Part shown: positions 1 through 8,191 of the stretch, piece by piece
Numbering within the stretch: the stretch's first letter is position 1
Layout: every line of letters begins with the position of its first letter
Assembly: GCA_944320555.1 (NCBI GenBank)
Contig: CALUHX010000130.1
Location: forward strand, 1-35,613
Length of the DNA: 35,613 nucleotides
Direction of reading: 5' to 3'
Source of the DNA: an uncultured Butyricimonas sp.
GTDB lineage: Bacteria; Bacteroidota; Bacteroidia; Bacteroidales; Marinifilaceae
The notes under the pieces: generated by a model
Databases searched by the model: none
Seen by the model: the letters and a program-made list of their open reading frames with translations, nothing else
What the model was told of the DNA's origin: nothing
Program-made: the position numbers and the translations under genes

Positions 1-273
1 GTTCCCAAGAAATCAGACAGCCGTTATCAGAAGCTGAAAAAACATAAACTCTTCTGCAAGCGTGCAGGTATAGAACCGACGATAGGTCACTTAAAGTCAG
101 ATTGCCGATTGGACCGCAACTTTTATAAGGGTGTGGTTGGGGATACTGTGAACGTGCTTCTGGCGGCAGCGGCCTATAACTTCAGAAGAGCCATGAAAGC
201 TCTTTGGTACATGATGCAAAAAATATGCAAGATACTGTGGTTGAACAATATCTCGCAAAAGTGGGCTTTTTAA
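1..273 (+). mobile_element. IS5-family transposase, C-terminal fragment (cut by window edge)
   Basis: Frame 1 is open from the first base to the TAA at 271-273, giving the last 90 residues of a DDE transposase. The segment KRAGIEPTIGHLKSD followed by RNFYKGVVGDTVN and LLAAAAYNFRR is typical of the C-terminal end of IS5-type (DDE_Tnp_1) transposases. The Glu in IEPTIGHLK is expected to be the third catalytic acid. The N-terminal part and the left inverted repeat lie outside the window, so intactness cannot be judged. The right end of the element should lie within the next ~150 bases, but its inverted repeat cannot be identified without the partner end. Confidence 0.85.
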
Positions 274-443
274 GGGACGACTACTTAACCATTCATAAAT
301 CGGCTTCAAGGCACATGTCAATGAATGTGGAGTACGACTGCGAATCTCCCTGAAGTCCTAACAGATCACATTATTCTTCCTAAATCCATCCGAAATCGGG
401 CGAATTTCCGTATTTTTGGGCACATCACAAAAGCAAGGAAATT
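274..443. other. IS flank and fabK leader
   Basis: This non-coding stretch links the transposase stop to the flavoprotein gene. It must contain the right end of the IS element, which cannot be delimited here. A TATTTTTG at 411-418 fits the Bacteroidota -7 consensus TAnnTTTG and lies about 25 nt before the ATG at 444, but no -33 TTTG is seen at the right distance. A purine-rich AAGGAAATT lies just before the start. Confidence 0.4.
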
Positions 444-1391
444 ATGCAAAACAGAATCACGAAACTTTTCAACATAGAATACCCTATCATCCAAGGAGGT
501 ATGGTATGGTGCAGCGGATGGAGGCTCGCCTCCGCGGTAAGCAATCATGGCGGACTGGGGCTGTTGGGTGCGGGTTCCATGCATCCGGAGACGCTCGTGG
601 AGCATATCCGGAAGATGAAGACGGCCACCGACAAGCCGTGGGGCATCAACGTGCCCCTGCTCTATCCCGAAATCGACCGTCTTATGGACATCATCGTCAA
701 CGAGGGCGTCAGAATCGTGTTCACCTCCGCAGGCAGCCCCAAGAAATGGACTTCCATGCTGAAATCGCACGGCATCACCGTCGCACACGTGGTGAGCAGC
801 GCCCTCTTCGCCAAAAAATGCGAGGACGCTGGAGTGGACGCAGTCGTCGCCGAGGGGTTTGAGGCCGGCGGGCACGACGGACGGGAAGAGACCACCACGC
901 TTGCGCTCATTCCCCAAGTGGCGCGCCTGTGCTCCCTGCCCCTTATTGCGGCGGGAGGTATCGCCTCCGGAGCGTCCATGTGCGCAGCCCTCGCTTTGGG
1001 AGCCGAGGGCGTGCAAGTGGGCAGCCGCTTCGCCGTGGCGAAAGAATCGTCCGCCCACGAGAACTTCAAGCGGCGGGTATTCTCCACCGACGAAGGAGGC
1101 ACCATGCTCGCCTTGAAAAAAATAGCCCCCACCCGGCTCATCAAAAACGAGTTCTACGACCAAGTGAGGCAGTTGGAAGACAACGGCGCATCCGCGGAAC
1201 AGTTAAAGGAACTGCTCGGCAAAGGGCGCGCCAAGGCGGGCATTTTCGAAGGCGACCTCGTCAACGGGGAACTGGAAATAGGCCAAGTGGCCTCCCAACT
1301 CAAGAGAGAGGAAAGCGTGGAGGAAATCATCCGCGACATGATTGAACAATTCAACCACACGGCTTCCAGGCTGGCCGACATCCGCATGTGA
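444..1391 (+). CDS. fabK: FabK-type enoyl-ACP reductase / nitronate monooxygenase family flavoprotein
   Basis: The 315-residue FMN TIM-barrel protein belongs to the 2-nitropropane dioxygenase/FabK family. FabK reduces trans-2-enoyl-ACP with NAD(P)H in the last step of fatty-acid elongation, while nitronate monooxygenases oxidise nitronates. Visible landmarks are the N-terminal PIIQGGM, GFEAGGHDG with His144 (the position of the catalytic His in pneumococcal FabK), the FMN phosphate loop AAGGIASG (about 169-176), GVQVGSRF (189-196) and VAKESSAH. The C-terminal GQVASQLKREESVEEII resembles FabK more than nitronate monooxygenase. FabK is a known enoyl reductase in Porphyromonas, so the assignment suits a Bacteroidales genome, but the two activities cannot be separated securely by motif reading. 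The stop codon lies one base before the next ATG, so it is probably co-translated with the M16 peptidase pair. Confidence 0.8.
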   Translation: MQNRITKLFNIEYPIIQGGMVWCSGWRLASAVSNHGGLGLLGAGSMHPETLVEHIRKMKTATDKPWGINVPLLYPEIDRLMDIIVNEGVRIVFTSAGSPKKWTSMLKSHGITVAHVVSSALFAKKCEDAGVDAVVAEGFEAGGHDGREETTTLALIPQVARLCSLPLIAAGGIASGASMCAALALGAEGVQVGSRFAVAKESSAHENFKRRVFSTDEGGTMLALKKIAPTRLIKNEFYDQVRQLEDNGASAEQLKELLGKGRAKAGIFEGDLVNGELEIGQVASQLKREESVEEIIRDMIEQFNHTASRLADIRM

Positions 1392-1392
1392 T

Positions 1393-2637
1393 ATGATACA
1401 ATATACCAAAAACATCCTCGACAACGGCCTTTCAGTCATTTGCAACACGGACACGGGCACACCTTTCGTGTCCGTCAACCTCCTCTACAAAGTGGGCGCA
1501 AGGGACGAGGCCCCCGCCCGCACGGGATTCGCCCACTTGTTCGAGCACCTCATGTTCGGCGGTTCCACGCACGTCGACGACTACGACTTCCACGTGCAGC
1601 AAGCCGGAGGCGACAGCAACGCTTTCACGAACAACGACTACACGAACTACTACGTCACCATCCCCGCCCCCAACGTCGAGACAGCCCTGTGGCTGGAGTC
1701 CGACCGCATGCAAGGCCTCGCCTTCTCGGAAAAGTCGCTCGACGTCCAACGCCACGTGGTCATCGAGGAGTACAAGCAACGTTACCTGAACGCCCCCTAC
1801 GGGGACGTGTGGCTCCACTTGCGACCGCTGGCCTACAAGGTCCACCCCTATCGATGGCCGACCATAGGGAAAAGCATCGACCACATCGCAAACGCCACGT
1901 TGGAAGACGTGAAAAACTTCTTCCACCGGTTCTACGCCCCCGACAACGCCATCTTGAGCATAAGCGGCAACATCGACAGCGGCGAAGCCCTGCGGCTCGC
2001 CCAAAAGTGGTTCGAAGACATTCCGCCCGCCCGTTACGAGCGTCCCCGCTTGCCGCAGGAACCCCGTCAAACGGAGGAGCGGCGGCTCACAGTGGAAGGC
2101 AACAACGTGCCCGCCGACGCCATTTACAAGGCTTTCCACATGGGCGACCGTCTGTCCGACGACTTCTACGCCTGCGACATCATCTCCGACATCTTGTCCA
2201 ACGGCCAATCCTCCCGCCTCTATGTCAACCTCATCAAGAACAGCAAAATCTTCTCCGAGATTGACGCTTACGTGACAGGCGACATGGACCCCGGCCTGTT
2301 TGTCTTCTCCGGAAAGTTATCCGAAGGCGTGGACATCGGGACCGCAGAGCAGGCCATCCAGCACGAAATCGAGCAATTCATCCAAGACCCGATTTCCGAA
2401 AGGGAGCTCCAAAAAGTGATTAACAAAACGGAAGCCCGCATCGCCTACAGCGAGATCAACTATCAAGGCAAATCCGCCAATCTGGCCTTTTTCGACTATT
2501 TGGGCGACATCGCTTTGATTAACGACGAGTGCTCCCGCTACCGGAACATCTCCGTGGAAACCATCAAGAACACGGCCCGCGCCATGTTCTCCCCGGAAAA
2601 CTGTTCCACACTATGGTATCTGAAAAACAAGAAATAA
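1393..2637 (+). CDS. M16 family zinc metallopeptidase, catalytic partner
   Basis: This is a 414-residue M16 (insulinase/PqqL/processing-peptidase-like) protein. The inverted zinc motif HLFEH is at residues 48-52, and the downstream VVIEEYKQR supplies the third ligand at Glu125 or Glu126, the usual spacing of about 74 residues. The longer open frame begins at 1342 inside the preceding gene; the ATG at 1393 was chosen because MIQYTKNILDNGLSVI matches the normal M16 N-terminus and it lies one base after the upstream stop. No signal peptide is obvious, so it is probably cytoplasmic. M16B enzymes often work as heterodimers of one zinc-bearing and one zinc-less subunit, and the next gene is exactly such a partner. 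The likely role is degradation or processing of short peptides; the substrate is unknown. Confidence 0.93.
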   Translation: MIQYTKNILDNGLSVICNTDTGTPFVSVNLLYKVGARDEAPARTGFAHLFEHLMFGGSTHVDDYDFHVQQAGGDSNAFTNNDYTNYYVTIPAPNVETALWLESDRMQGLAFSEKSLDVQRHVVIEEYKQRYLNAPYGDVWLHLRPLAYKVHPYRWPTIGKSIDHIANATLEDVKNFFHRFYAPDNAILSISGNIDSGEALRLAQKWFEDIPPARYERPRLPQEPRQTEERRLTVEGNNVPADAIYKAFHMGDRLSDDFYACDIISDILSNGQSSRLYVNLIKNSKIFSEIDAYVTGDMDPGLFVFSGKLSEGVDIGTAEQAIQHEIEQFIQDPISERELQKVINKTEARIAYSEINYQGKSANLAFFDYLGDIALINDECSRYRNISVETIKNTARAMFSPENCSTLWYLKNKK

Positions 2638-2648
2638 CACACGCAATC

Positions 2649-3923
2649 ATGATAAACAGAAACATAGCGCCACCTGTCTCCGCCATAAACCGCCCGTCTT
2701 TGTGGCAATATCAAAAAAAACAGTTGGCCAACGGCATTGAAATCGTCTATTTGCACGACCCCGCGCAGGAGGTGTTCAAGATTGACGTCTCCTTCGCGGC
2801 GGGAGCGTACTACCAGCCCCGGCCCGTCACGGCCTCCACCATGCTCAACATGCTCAACGAGGGGACCCGCCGCCATTCCGCCGAGGAAATCGCCGAGACA
2901 TTCGACTACCACGGCGCCTACGTGGATTACAACTGCGGAATGCACAAGTCGGAAATAAGCCTCATCTCCCTCACCAAATACGCCTCGCCCACCATCCGGA
3001 TGCTCGCCGAGCTTGTCCGCGAAAGCGTGTTTCCCGAAAAGGAATTGGAGACCTATCTGCGCAACCGCAAACAACAATTGCTGGTGGATCTCGGGAAAAC
3101 GGCCTATCTGGCCCGAATGGAATTCACCCGTCGGATTTACGGAGAAGAACACCCATACGCCAATCATTTCACGCTCGCCGACTTCGACCGCGTGACACCC
3201 GCCCTGCTCGAGTCCTTCTACCGGGAACGGGTGCAGGCCGAGGGTTGCCGCATTCTCGCCTGCGGGAACGTCAGCGAGGCCGTCCTGCGCGAACTCGACC
3301 AATGCTTCTCCGACATGCCCCGCTCGCCCTTCCCTCCGGAAAAGCGGTTTGAGACACATCCCTCATCCCCCGGCCGCTACCGCATGGAAAAACCCGACGC
3401 CGTGCAAACCAGCATCCGCATCGGCAAACGGGGCGTGCGGCTGACCGACGAGGACTACACCGCTTTCCAACTCCTCAACATGGTGCTCGGCGGTTACTTC
3501 GGTTCACGGCTCATGTCCAACATCCGGGAGGAAAAGGGCCTCACCTACGGCATTGCGTCCTACAACGTGACGCTCCCCCTGGCAGCCCATTGGATGATTG
3601 CCGCCGATGTCAACGCCGAACAGGCGGAGGCCGCCATAGACGAGTGCCTGAAAGAAATCCGCCGCCTGCGGGAAGAACCTGTCCCCGAGGAAGAACTGGA
3701 GCTCGTGAAAAGCAATTTCAACGGCGAGATTCTCCGGGAGCTGGACGGAGTGTTCGCCCAGTCCGACGCTCTCAAGCACAAGTTGAACTACGGACTCGAC
3801 AACTCCTTCTATCTGGACATCATCGACCGCATCAAGGCCTGCACCCCCGACGACCTGCAAGCCATGGCCGTCAAGCACCTCGACCCATCTGAAATGATTA
3901 TCGTCACCGCCGGCAAATCCTGA
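2649..3923 (+). CDS. M16 family protein lacking the zinc motif, non-catalytic partner
   Basis: This 424-residue paralogue of the upstream gene starts 11 bases after its stop. Where the partner has HLFEH, this protein has MLNMLNEGTRR, so the zinc-binding HxxEH is absent and it should not be catalytic by itself. It keeps the C-terminal M16 features, for example GGYFGSRLMSNIREEKGLTYG, the R/Y-containing segment that binds substrate in trans in heterodimeric M16B peptidases. The start at 2649 (MINRNIAPPVS) was chosen over an upstream in-frame codon at 2529 that lies inside the previous gene. The split into one zinc-bearing and one zinc-less subunit mirrors mitochondrial processing peptidase and bacterial M16B pairs. 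A GC-rich inverted repeat (3907-3930) spans the stop codon. Confidence 0.92.
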   Translation: MINRNIAPPVSAINRPSLWQYQKKQLANGIEIVYLHDPAQEVFKIDVSFAAGAYYQPRPVTASTMLNMLNEGTRRHSAEEIAETFDYHGAYVDYNCGMHKSEISLISLTKYASPTIRMLAELVRESVFPEKELETYLRNRKQQLLVDLGKTAYLARMEFTRRIYGEEHPYANHFTLADFDRVTPALLESFYRERVQAEGCRILACGNVSEAVLRELDQCFSDMPRSPFPPEKRFETHPSSPGRYRMEKPDAVQTSIRIGKRGVRLTDEDYTAFQLLNMVLGGYFGSRLMSNIREEKGLTYGIASYNVTLPLAAHWMIAADVNAEQAEAAIDECLKEIRRLREEPVPEEELELVKSNFNGEILRELDGVFAQSDALKHKLNYGLDNSFYLDIIDRIKACTPDDLQAMAVKHLDPSEMIIVTAGKS

Positions 3924-3930
3924 CCGGCGG
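3907..3930. terminator. GC-rich hairpin across the stop codon, possible terminator
   Basis: CCGCCGG at 3907-3913 pairs with CCGGCGG at 3924-3930 around a 10-nt loop containing the start of the TGA stop region. There is no U-tract on either side. It sits between two convergent genes, where a bidirectional transcription barrier would make sense, but the missing U-tract keeps the call weak. Confidence 0.3.
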
Positions 3931-3961
3931 CGACATGGCGGCCCCGACCGAAATACCGGCG

Positions 3962-5296
3962 TCACATATCTTCCATGGTCAGGCAAGCCGTTTCCACGGT
4001 ATAATTCGCCAAAACTTTATTCCGCAACGCCTCGACCTTCCGAGCAAATTCCTCCGGCTTGAAATTCTTCCGCTGCCTCTTGACCTCCACCGCGACAGCC
4101 GTTTGCGAGTCCGCACATATCCCCACGATATCAATCTCGCAAGCCTCTTTTCCCTTTTTGGCCTGCCACCACGCTCCGATATGGATATACTTCTTGCTTT
4201 CTATCATTTTTTGCCGGAAATACATTTCAAGCGTCAATCCGGAATATGTCGGGTAATCGTTTCTAATCAGGTTGCCCAACTGGTCATAATTCTCCAACTC
4301 AATCAACGACCTGTATTTCACAAAATAGCGGAACCAAAAGCGCAAAAACAAATCCGAAATCTCAAAGCGGACGGTTTGTGTGCCCTCTTTGGCGAAAATG
4401 GGCCTCCTTTTTGCAATCAACCCATAGTCTTCCTCCAACCTCCTGACATGCCCCGCGACGCTTGTCTCGCCCATGCTTCTCGCCAACTCGGCCAAAGTGT
4501 TCCTCCCATTGGCGATATCAGCCAATACGGCAAAATAGTTCCCGTACTTCTTCCCGAACTCCTGAATCAACAAGGCATTCCCCTCATTGATAAAGGGCGA
4601 GTCGGATTGCGTCATGCAGTCAATCATGCTGTCTGCGTCCGTACAACCCTCTTGCATAAACAAATCCACATACTTAGGCACTCCGCCCGTGAACGTGTAC
4701 AAGGCAAGCAAATCCTCGTTCGTGTAATCGGGCTTGTAATCCGCCAATATCTCTTTTAGGACATCCGTGGAAAAGGGCCTTAGCTTGATAATGCTGTCGC
4801 AGCGCCCGTACAGTGGTTCACGACTGTCTTGGAATATGCGTGTCATCAACGTGTAGACGGAGCCGCTTGCCACAAAATACACATGGGTTGTGTCCTTGTA
4901 CCGGTCCCAAATGTCTTGAATCTTACTGTACACCGTCGGATTGATGTAGAAAAACTCCTGAAATTCGTCTATCACGAGAGTGAACTTCTCCGTCCGGCCC
5001 GCTCTCATCAGCATCTCGAACACGTCAGCGAACGACTCTGTGCTTTCTGGCACAAAGACACTCGTCAACGTCGCATTTATTGTCTTGGCAAATCCATTGC
5101 ACAACATAGCCTCGTTGCTGCGACTCACAAAAAGGTACACCATCGTCGTGCCCTCGCAGCTCTTCCGTATTAACATTGTCTTGCCTATCCGCCTCCTGCC
5201 GGTCAACACCGTCATCTGCGAATGCGCGTTGAACGCCGTCTCCCGCTTCCGCGCCAATTGCGCCAACTCCGTTTGTCTGTCGTAAAACTTCATCAT
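3962..5296 (-). CDS. AAA ATPase of the archaeal-type/DUF234 family
   Basis: This 444-residue protein has a Walker A GRRRIGKT at residues 33-40 and a Walker B TLVIDEFQEF around 106-115 (Asp110, Glu111). A winged-helix-like middle follows (LAELARSMGETSVAGHVRRLEED), then a DUF234-type C-terminus. The C-terminal segment ACEIDIVGI...AVAVEVKRQ has the spacing of a PD-(D/E)xK nuclease core (Asp, then Glu-x-Lys), as noted for this family. Members are common as scattered single genes in Bacteroidota and Archaea, and no firm biological role is established. It converges on the M16 operon and is preceded by a 240-base gap containing a tandem 15-bp repeat. The start is either of two adjacent ATGs (5296 or 5293). 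Confidence 0.88.
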   Translation of the reverse strand: MMKFYDRQTELAQLARKRETAFNAHSQMTVLTGRRRIGKTMLIRKSCEGTTMVYLFVSRSNEAMLCNGFAKTINATLTSVFVPESTESFADVFEMLMRAGRTEKFTLVIDEFQEFFYINPTVYSKIQDIWDRYKDTTHVYFVASGSVYTLMTRIFQDSREPLYGRCDSIIKLRPFSTDVLKEILADYKPDYTNEDLLALYTFTGGVPKYVDLFMQEGCTDADSMIDCMTQSDSPFINEGNALLIQEFGKKYGNYFAVLADIANGRNTLAELARSMGETSVAGHVRRLEEDYGLIAKRRPIFAKEGTQTVRFEISDLFLRFWFRYFVKYRSLIELENYDQLGNLIRNDYPTYSGLTLEMYFRQKMIESKKYIHIGAWWQAKKGKEACEIDIVGICADSQTAVAVEVKRQRKNFKPEEFARKVEALRNKVLANYTVETACLTMEDM

Positions 5297-5323
5297 GCTC
5301 CGTCTTTTTGTAATTGAAAATAT

Positions 5324-5353
5324 ACCGCCGTATAATTTACTGCTGTATAATTT
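5324..5353. repeat. Two adjacent 15-bp imperfect direct repeats upstream of the ATPase gene
   Basis: ACCGCCGTATAATTT (5324-5338) is followed immediately by ACTGCTGTATAATTT (5339-5353), 13 of 15 identical. The pair ends 28 bases upstream of the minus-strand ATPase start and could be an operator or part of its promoter. The surrounding gap 5297-5536 shows no other convincing gene; a 75-codon minus-strand frame there only reads through these repeats. Confidence 0.5.
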
Positions 5354-5536
5354 GCGAAATTACAAAAATTCTGCGCCATTCCCCGCCTTGCGCTTGGGAT
5401 TTTTGCCATAATCGGCATCGCAAAAAACCGCATTTGTTTCCAGGACCGACCAACGGCCTTTCGCCGCTGCGGTCCATGCGCTTGACAGCGCATCCCGCCA
5501 AACAACGCTTCCGCCCGCATGAAAGGCCCCGGCTGC

Positions 5537-6238
5537 TCAGCGGCTTTTCGGGGGAGCCATGCCCGTGTTGCGGAAGGTCACGGGAACGTAGCAACGCACG
5601 CAAGCGGGCTTGCCGTCCACCTTCCCCGGAATCCACCGGGGCATGGAGGACACAACCCGGATGGCTTCCCACAGCAAGTCCACGTCGCTCGTGAAATTGG
5701 CGTTGCGGGGTGCCAACGTGTTCACGTCCGTCACGTTTCCCTGCTCGTCCACCACAAAAGTGACGTTGATTTTCCCGGAAGCCCCGCGCGCCTGCGCCTC
5801 GAAAGGGAAACGGATGTTGCGGGCCACCCACATCGTGGGCTCGCCTTCCGGAAACCTCGGCATAGTGTCGGCAAGGTAATACACTCCCTCCTCGTCTCTC
5901 ACGATAAAATCCTCCATCACAATCCGCTTGTCGGCAAAGTCCCGCACGGCGATTTCCCGCTTCCGCTTGCCAGGATAAAAGACGACCAGCGTGTCGCTCT
6001 CGCCGACCCGGAGGGAAAACTTTCCTCGTTCGTTCGTTTCCGCCTGCGCGTCCGAATGTTTCACCGTCACTTTCCCCGTCGCCAACGCATTCCCCTCTTT
6101 ATCGACCACTTGGACAGACACCGACACTTTCTTGTCCGTTCCTTCGCCTGCGGCCATTTCTTCCGCTGCCAAAGTCTTTCCACTCATGGCTATCAGCATC
6201 CCCCCGACAAGCAGCACAAATTGAATAAACTTTCCCAT
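5537..6238 (-). CDS. Exported protein with carboxypeptidase-regulatory-like and TonB C-terminal domains
   Basis: This 233-residue protein has an N-terminal signal peptide (hydrophobic core about 4-20, cleavage probably near LAA at 23-25). A short beta-sandwich like the carboxypeptidase regulatory fold follows (VQVVDKEGNALATGKVTVKH to about 105), then a TonB C-terminal-like domain (about 125-225: MPRFPEGEPTMWVARNIRFP, GKINVTFVVDEQGNV, VVSSMPRWIPGK). Unlike classical TonB it has neither an uncleaved N-terminal anchor nor a Pro-rich periplasm-spanning linker, so it is unlikely to transduce energy from ExbBD directly. It is the last of three related minus-strand genes separated by 24 and 33 bases, a probable operon. 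It may bind a TonB box or another periplasmic partner, but the function is unknown. Confidence 0.85.
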   Translation of the reverse strand: MGKFIQFVLLVGGMLIAMSGKTLAAEEMAAGEGTDKKVSVSVQVVDKEGNALATGKVTVKHSDAQAETNERGKFSLRVGESDTLVVFYPGKRKREIAVRDFADKRIVMEDFIVRDEEGVYYLADTMPRFPEGEPTMWVARNIRFPFEAQARGASGKINVTFVVDEQGNVTDVNTLAPRNANFTSDVDLLWEAIRVVSSMPRWIPGKVDGKPACVRCYVPVTFRNTGMAPPKSR

Positions 6239-6271
6239 ACTTCAAATCTCTTTTCTATACATGACACTCCT

Positions 6272-6946
6272 TTATTGCAGACCGAAAGTTATCGGCATGG
6301 TGTAATTCACCCGCACCGTCCGACCTTTCTGGATGCCGGGCCGCCAATTGGGCATCATTTGAACCACCCGGACGGCTTCCGCCTGCAAGTCAGGATGAGG
6401 ACACGAGCCTTTCGGCAACACTCGCACATTGGAGACCCGTCCGTCTTTCTCGATTACAAATTGCACATACACTTTCCCAGTCCGCTTCTCTTTCCATGCT
6501 TTCTCAGGATACTTTATGTTCCGAGAAACCCATTCTCCCGGAGAGCCAAACGGAAACTTCGGTATCTCATCCAGCCCCATGAGCACCGTTTGGTTGCTCT
6601 CCGACTGCAACCACTTCATCTCGATTTTCTTCTTCGGCTTGACATCCTTTGCGGCGATTTCCAACTCCTCTCTCACGGGAGCCAGAAGCACCAGCGTGTC
6701 ATTTTTATCCGCCTTGATGGAAAACTGCCCCTTCGCATTCGTTCTCACTCTCTTGGCTGTGTTTTTCACCGTGACCACGGCTCCCCTCACGGCCAATCCG
6801 CTCTCGTCGACAACCACTCCGGACACCATGTTCCCCGCCGATTTCTTGTCTTTACTCACATCTTTGCCCTGCGCATCGTTGCACACAAGCAACGGAACGC
6901 CCGCCATCAAGGCGATTCCCAAAACATACGTCTTCAGATTTTTCAT
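6272..6946 (-). CDS. Exported protein with carboxypeptidase-regulatory-like and TonB C-terminal domains
   Basis: This 224-residue protein has the same plan as its downstream neighbour. It has a signal peptide (MKNLKTYVLGIALMAGVPLL, cleavage probably near DAQG), a regulatory-like beta-sandwich (GVVVDESGLAVRGAVVTVKN to about 105) and a TonB C-terminal-like domain (about 125-222: PKFPFGSPGEWVSRNIKYP, GKVYVQFVIEKDGRVSNVRV, VVQMMPNWRPGIQ, ending VNYTMPITFGLQ). There is no membrane anchor or Pro-rich linker after the signal peptide. It lies between two paralogues in the same orientation with short gaps, so the three are probably transcribed together. The beta-sandwich plus TonB domain pairing recurs in the adjacent gene, suggesting local duplication. 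No activity can be assigned. Confidence 0.85.
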   Translation of the reverse strand: MKNLKTYVLGIALMAGVPLLVCNDAQGKDVSKDKKSAGNMVSGVVVDESGLAVRGAVVTVKNTAKRVRTNAKGQFSIKADKNDTLVLLAPVREELEIAAKDVKPKKKIEMKWLQSESNQTVLMGLDEIPKFPFGSPGEWVSRNIKYPEKAWKEKRTGKVYVQFVIEKDGRVSNVRVLPKGSCPHPDLQAEAVRVVQMMPNWRPGIQKGRTVRVNYTMPITFGLQ

Positions 6947-6970
6947 AATCCCCTATCGTTTTTCACATTC

Positions 6971-8041
6971 TTATTGCAATTGAAAATTCACGGGAACAAC
7001 ATAAGACACCCTCACCGGCTTGCCATCCTGCTTTCCCGGAATCCAGCGGGGCATGCTTTCCACCAGCCGTATCGCCTCCTTGTCCAACACGGGATCTTCC
7101 GGACGCAACACCTGCGCGTTGGTAATCCGACCGTCCTTCTCCACCACAAATTTCACGAATACCTTACCGGAAACTCCACATCCAATCGGAGAATACTCCA
7201 TGTGTTCCGCTATCCATCTTGTGACATCGCCTTCCGGGAATTTCGGCATCTCCTCCACCACCATGTACACGGAATCCTCCATCGGCACACGCACCACCTG
7301 TCTCATCCTCGCGGGCGTGCCGTTGACCGTCCCCGGCACCCAATCCGGCATATCCGCAATAATGGCCGCTGCCGCCCTTCCCAATTCCACATCCTCTTCC
7401 TTCCTCGTTTGAATCTTCGTAATCCGTCCGTCCGTTTCCACCACAAAACGAACCATAACGCCTTCATCATCAGAATAACCATACCCCTCCTCCCTTATCC
7501 GCTTCTCTATCCACTTGTTCCAATTACCGGGGAACAACGGAGTACGCACCTCGTTCCCCGTCAACACGTAAGCGTCCACATCCGGCTCCGCCATCGCCTC
7601 TCCCTTGCCGCTCTTCAGCCGGAAATTAATCGGCACCATGTAAGGCACCCGCACAAACTTTCCCCGCTGCTTTCCCGGTTTCCAACGGGGCATGGAGGAC
7701 ACCACCCGCACCGCCTCTCGGTCCAAATCCGGGTCAACGGGGCGCAGCACCTTCACGTTCGTCACCCGCCCGTCCTTCTCAATGACAAACTGCACGAACA
7801 CCTTTCCTTCCGCTTTCCGCTCCAACGCCGCCTTCGGATACCTCGTGTTCTTCGCAAGCCACTTCGTCACGTCGCCACCCGGAAACCTCGGCATATACTC
7901 AATTGCCAAATAGGGACTGTCCTGCGTGCTGTCCGCTTCGATCGTTACCATCCCTCCGCCATTCGGCATGGCCGCCAGACAGCCACCGAACCCCGGCAGC
8001 AAGCCCGCGCACAACAAAATCAACCAATTCTTTTTTCTCAT
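6971..8041 (-). CDS. Exported protein with three tandem TonB C-terminal domains
   Basis: This 356-residue protein starts with a signal peptide (MRKKNWLILLCAGLLPGFGG; a Cys at 21 follows, but the preceding residues are a poor lipobox). Three TonB C-terminal-like repeats follow at about 49-143, 165-255 and 262-356. Repeats 1 and 3 share almost every landmark: MPRFPGGDVTKW/MPKFPEGDVTRW, GKVFVQFVIEKDGRVTN/GKVFVKFVVEKDGRITN, SMPRWKPGKQ/SMPRWIPGKQ and a final VPxNF. Repeat 2 is more diverged and lacks the FP-G-D lead-in. Ordinary TonB has one such domain after a membrane anchor and a Pro-rich linker, both missing here. It is first in the three-gene TonB-domain cluster. Array-like binding of several TonB boxes or of peptidoglycan is possible but speculative. 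Confidence 0.87.
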   Translation of the reverse strand: MRKKNWLILLCAGLLPGFGGCLAAMPNGGGMVTIEADSTQDSPYLAIEYMPRFPGGDVTKWLAKNTRYPKAALERKAEGKVFVQFVIEKDGRVTNVKVLRPVDPDLDREAVRVVSSMPRWKPGKQRGKFVRVPYMVPINFRLKSGKGEAMAEPDVDAYVLTGNEVRTPLFPGNWNKWIEKRIREEGYGYSDDEGVMVRFVVETDGRITKIQTRKEEDVELGRAAAAIIADMPDWVPGTVNGTPARMRQVVRVPMEDSVYMVVEEMPKFPEGDVTRWIAEHMEYSPIGCGVSGKVFVKFVVEKDGRITNAQVLRPEDPVLDKEAIRLVESMPRWIPGKQDGKPVRVSYVVPVNFQLQ

Positions 8042-8191
8042 CCGTACATCGTTTTCGTTAACTGTGTAAATGTACGACTAATTTCCCCGGAATCCAAACC
8101 CCGAAGCCTGTTTTTCACACGCAAGGCGCAAAACGCGTCATACGCCGCCGGGAACTGCCGTCCCCTCCCCACCAAACGGAGACAGCTGCCC

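Noticed and set aside
3962-5296. Defence-system reading of the AAA ATPase with a PD-(D/E)xK-like end
   Set aside because: DUF234-type ATPases usually occur alone with no established defence role, and no partner defence gene is adjacent.
5293-5520. A 75-codon minus-strand frame ending at the ATPase start (overlapping TGA/ATG)
   Set aside because: It reads through the tandem 15-bp repeats (NYTAVNYTAV) and has no family resemblance; the overlap is probably chance.
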